Positions 61,492 through 64,000 of a stretch of DNA of 64,000 nucleotides are shown here, piece after piece. The translations under genes were made by a program, and so were the position numbers. The DNA lies in NCBI GenBank assembly GCA_964348795.1, contig CAYGDY010000001.1:1-64000 (forward strand), written 5' to 3'. Position 1 is the first letter of the stretch. The number at the start of each line of letters is the position of its first letter. The DNA is from JADLAT01 sp964348795. GTDB lineage: Bacteria > Pseudomonadota > Alphaproteobacteria > Micavibrionales > Micavibrionaceae. The notes under the pieces are model-generated. The model did not search any database. It had not been told where the DNA came from and was given only the letters and a program-made list of their open reading frames with translations.

Positions 61492-61537
61492 CCGGTGTGT
61501 CCTATGACCCTATAAAGTCTTGTCTCTTTCCGAATCC

Positions 61538-61565
61538 ATTGTAGGGAAGTTTTGGTGATAATCAA
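61538..61565 (-). promoter_or_regulatory. Promoter of gltA
   Basis: On the minus strand TTGATT, a 16-base spacer and TACAAT, about 47 bases upstream of the start. The -35 lies over the last bases of gltX. Confidence 0.6.
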
Positions 61566-63007
61566 GGCCGATTTATTGCGGCGCACACACGGGCACAGCT
61601 TTCTGCTCTCCCGAGAATTTCTGCCGCATGGAAGATGGAGGGTGAAACGGTGGTGCCAGTGAGGGCGGCACGGAAGGGCATGGCGATTTTTCCCAGTTTT
61701 CCTTCACAGTGTTGATCGGCCAGTGTCTTGCATAGGGTTTGAAGAGGCCCTGCGGTAAAGGGATCGAGTGTTTCAAGCTGTGCAAGAAGCGCTTTCAGAA
61801 GCGCCTGCGCGGGCTGATCCAGAAGGGCGCGCGCTTTTTCATCATAAGAAAACGGAAGTGTTTTTGCAAAAAAAACAGATTCATCAGTGAATTGTAAAAG
61901 AGTATTCGCACGGGACTTTAATTCATCTGCGGCGCATATGATCCGATTTTGCGCCGTCTCATCGGGTTCAATGCCGTGTCTGTTTTTGTAAAACGGTTTG
62001 CACAGATCGACAAGGCGGGCGTTGTCCGCCTGTTTTATGTAGTGCGCATTTACACTTTCCAGCTTGGCAAAATCGAATCGGGCGGGCGACTGGCCGATAT
62101 GCGCCAGATCGAACCATTCCAGCGCTTGCGCGGTTGAAATGATCTCGTTGTCTCCATGGCTCCAGCCCAGACGCAGGAGGTAATTGCGTACGGCTTCCGG
62201 TAAATACCCCATGTCACGGTATTCCTCGACACTGGCCGCCCCATGGCGCTTGGACATCTTGCTTCCATCGGGCCCTAGAATAAGCGGTAGGTGGGCATAA
62301 GCGGGTTTAGTCCAGCCCATCGCGTCATAGATAACATTCTGCCGGAAGGCATTGTTCAGGTGGTCATCCCCGCGAATGATGTGTGTCACGCCCATGTCGA
62401 CATCATCGACAACAACCGACAGCATGTAGGTGGGGGTTTCGTCCCCGCGCAGGAGGACAAAATCATCGAGCTGATCATTTTTGACCGTGACATCCCCCTG
62501 CACCAGATCGTGAAGTGTTTGTGTTCCCTCAAGAGGCGCCTTGATCCGGATCACAGGTTTTATGCCGGAAGGGGCGTCTTGAGGGTCACGATCCCGCCAT
62601 CTGCGATCATAAAATGTGGGGGCGCCTTCCGCCTTGGCGCGTTCCCGCATGGCTTCGAGTTCTTCGGGTGTGCAATAGCACCGGTAGGCCAGCCCTTTTT
62701 CCAGCATGTCAAGAGCAACCTGTTTATGGCGTTCCCGTTGTTCAAACTGGGAAACGATCTCTCCGTCCCAATCCAGTTCCAGCCATGTCATGGCATTGAT
62801 AAGGGCAACAACCGCTTCCTCGGAGTGGCGGGCGCGATCGGTGTCTTCGATCCGGAAAAGCATTTTTCCGCCGTGTTTTCGGGCGTACAGCCAGTTGAAC
62901 ATCGCGGTTCGGGCGGTACCGATATGCATGAAGCCTGTGGGGGAAGGCGGAAAACGGGTGACAATCTGCATTGTAACTTTCGCGGTTATGGGGTTTGATA
63001 CGGACAA
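61562..63007 (-). CDS. gltX: Glutamyl-tRNA synthetase
   Basis: A 481-residue class I synthetase. The HIGH-type motif is PSPTGFMHIGTART and the KMSKR motif is KMSKRHGAA. GLAYRCYCTPEELEAMRERA and the C-terminal helical anticodon-binding domain are intact. Start at ATG 63007 or 62971 (MQIVTRFPPSPTG); the shorter one gives a more usual N-terminus. Divergent from comEC with a 37-base gap. Confidence 0.96.
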   Translation of the reverse strand: MSVSNPITAKVTMQIVTRFPPSPTGFMHIGTARTAMFNWLYARKHGGKMLFRIEDTDRARHSEEAVVALINAMTWLELDWDGEIVSQFEQRERHKQVALDMLEKGLAYRCYCTPEELEAMRERAKAEGAPTFYDRRWRDRDPQDAPSGIKPVIRIKAPLEGTQTLHDLVQGDVTVKNDQLDDFVLLRGDETPTYMLSVVVDDVDMGVTHIIRGDDHLNNAFRQNVIYDAMGWTKPAYAHLPLILGPDGSKMSKRHGAASVEEYRDMGYLPEAVRNYLLRLGWSHGDNEIISTAQALEWFDLAHIGQSPARFDFAKLESVNAHYIKQADNARLVDLCKPFYKNRHGIEPDETAQNRIICAADELKSRANTLLQFTDESVFFAKTLPFSYDEKARALLDQPAQALLKALLAQLETLDPFTAGPLQTLCKTLADQHCEGKLGKIAMPFRAALTGTTVSPSIFHAAEILGRAESCARVCAAINRP

Positions 63008-63044
63008 GGTTTAATCCGGATTGCCATGGGATGCAAGATTGGAC

Positions 63045-64000
63045 ATGGAGAAAAGTCACGCCCTGACACTACAGCGTACGGTCCTTGAGGGGCTGGTCTA
63101 TCAAAAGGCCCAGATTTTTCTTTGGTTTCCGGTGTTTATGGGCGTGGGGATCGCCCTGTATTTTGCGTGTCCTGTTGAGCCACCGTTATGGGTTGGATTT
63201 GGGGGGCTGTTCTGTTCTGCATTGCTGTGGGGCTGGTATCGGCGCCATGCCGTCTTACAGCCGGTCTTTTTGCTGGCTGTGTGTCTTGCGGGGGGCTTTG
63301 CGTCTGCAACGCTCCGGACCGCGCAGGTTTATACACCGGTCCTGCAAAAGAAAATGGCGCCTGTGACCCTGTGTGGCACGATAGAAACGCTTGAAGATCT
63401 GCCTGATGAAAAGGGCGTGCGCGGGGTTTTGGGTGGAGTTACGCTTGAAAAGATTCCTGCCGATGACACCCCCCGAAAGGTGCGTTTGAAGTTCAGAGCG
63501 GGTCAGAGTCTGGCGGTGGGGCAGAGGGTCTGTGTGCTGGCGGGTCTTAATCCTCCCGCGCCGCCTTCCTTACCCTCTGGATTTGACTATCAGCGCTATA
63601 TGTTTTTTCAGGGAATCGGGGCGGTTGGCTTTGCCTACAAGTCGGTGGAGGTGCAGGCGGAGCCCAATCGTGATGCTTTTTCTGTTTTGAGTGTTTTTGA
63701 AGGGATACGCTATACTATCGCAGAGCGGATTGGCGGAATTATGGCGCCCCGTAACGCCTCTGTTTTGAATGCGCTTGTGACAGGCACCCAGCTTTCAATT
63801 CCGCAGGTGGATCAGGAGGCTATTCGGGATTCCGGTCTTGCGCATATGCTCTCGATTTCGGGGCTTCATATCAGTCTGGTTTTTGGCTTTGTCTTTTTTG
63901 TTGTCCGTTTTGTGCTGTCTTGTATTCCGCCCTTTGCCCTGCGGCATTCCACCAAGAAATGGTCTGCGCTGGTGGCGATGCTGGTGGCGATTTTCTATAC
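63045..64000 (+). CDS. comEC: ComEC/Rec2 family DNA-uptake channel, 5' part only
   Basis: An open frame from ATG 63045 to the window end (318 codons, no stop). It starts with two or three hydrophobic segments, then an OB-like periplasmic domain with the SGFDYQRYMFFQGIGAVGFA segment. AHMLSISGLHISLVFG is the diagnostic opening of the competence-domain membrane region. The family forms the inner-membrane channel for single-stranded DNA in transformation. The C-terminal part, possibly with a metallo-beta-lactamase domain, is outside the window. Confidence 0.92.
   Translation, partial: MEKSHALTLQRTVLEGLVYQKAQIFLWFPVFMGVGIALYFACPVEPPLWVGFGGLFCSALLWGWYRRHAVLQPVFLLAVCLAGGFASATLRTAQVYTPVLQKKMAPVTLCGTIETLEDLPDEKGVRGVLGGVTLEKIPADDTPRKVRLKFRAGQSLAVGQRVCVLAGLNPPAPPSLPSGFDYQRYMFFQGIGAVGFAYKSVEVQAEPNRDAFSVLSVFEGIRYTIAERIGGIMAPRNASVLNALVTGTQLSIPQVDQEAIRDSGLAHMLSISGLHISLVFGFVFFVVRFVLSCIPPFALRHSTKKWSALVAMLVAIFY

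Overview
The window reads as a chromosomal segment of a Gram-negative alphaproteobacterium. The evidence is the gene order (RNase J, DUF1467, proS, lolCE, lolD, dnaE; then rpsB-tsf-pyrH-frr-uppS-cdsA-dxr-rseP-bamA-ompH-lpxD-fabZ-lpxA-lpxI-lpxB, gltA, gltX, comEC), an NDUFAF5-like methyltransferase, a DUF1192 protein and a complete lipid A and BAM block. Base composition is moderately GC-rich, with AT-richer islands. The exact lineage cannot be fixed from this stretch; a free-living Rhodospirillales- or Micavibrio-like organism is a guess.

Layout. 0-3 kb: a DUF1192 protein, guaC and two orphan hypotheticals. 3-7 kb (minus strand): an 874-residue methyltransferase-fronted protein, an NDUFAF5-like methyltransferase and gloB, overlapping as one operon. 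7-11.5 kb (plus): comF, grxC, a nitrilase-family amidase, metC and an esterase. 11.5-15 kb: small membrane proteins, dsbB, tRNA-Leu(CAA), rpsD and a possible lipoprotein. 15-19 kb (minus): purL and purQ, carrying four in-frame palindromic repeat insertions. 19-20 kb: about 1 kb with no convincing gene, full of degenerate repeats. 20-32.5 kb: nuoG to nuoN, interrupted by non-nuo genes; nuoA-F are not here. 32.5-41 kb: birA, coaX, rnj, DUF1467, a secreted protein, an archaeal/eukaryotic-type proS, lolC/E, lolD and a lone hypothetical. 41-60 kb: dnaE, translation factors, isoprenoid and phospholipid synthesis, outer-membrane assembly and lipid A synthesis. 60-64 kb: gltA and gltX on the minus strand and the 5' part of comEC, which runs off the end.

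How the genes work together. The nuo genes give the membrane arm of complex I plus NuoG and NuoI. The 41.7-60 kb block joins chromosome replication (dnaE), translation (S2, EF-Ts, RRF), undecaprenyl and isoprenoid supply (Dxr, UppS), CDP-diacylglycerol (CdsA), outer-membrane protein assembly (RseP, BamA, OmpH) and Raetz-pathway steps LpxA, LpxD, LpxI and LpxB. LolC/E-LolD adds lipoprotein release, and a PagL-type deacylase may trim lipid A.

The most unusual feature is a family of 60-70 bp palindromic elements. Four sit inside purL (three) and purQ (one), all read in the same frame, and all four have lengths equal to 1 modulo 3, unlike the two extragenic copies. Other items worth a look are an archaeal/eukaryotic-type ProRS at the usual proS locus, an interrupted nuo cluster, a large methyltransferase protein with Nudix-like segments, and a set of AT-rich orphan genes behind TTGACA-type promoters.
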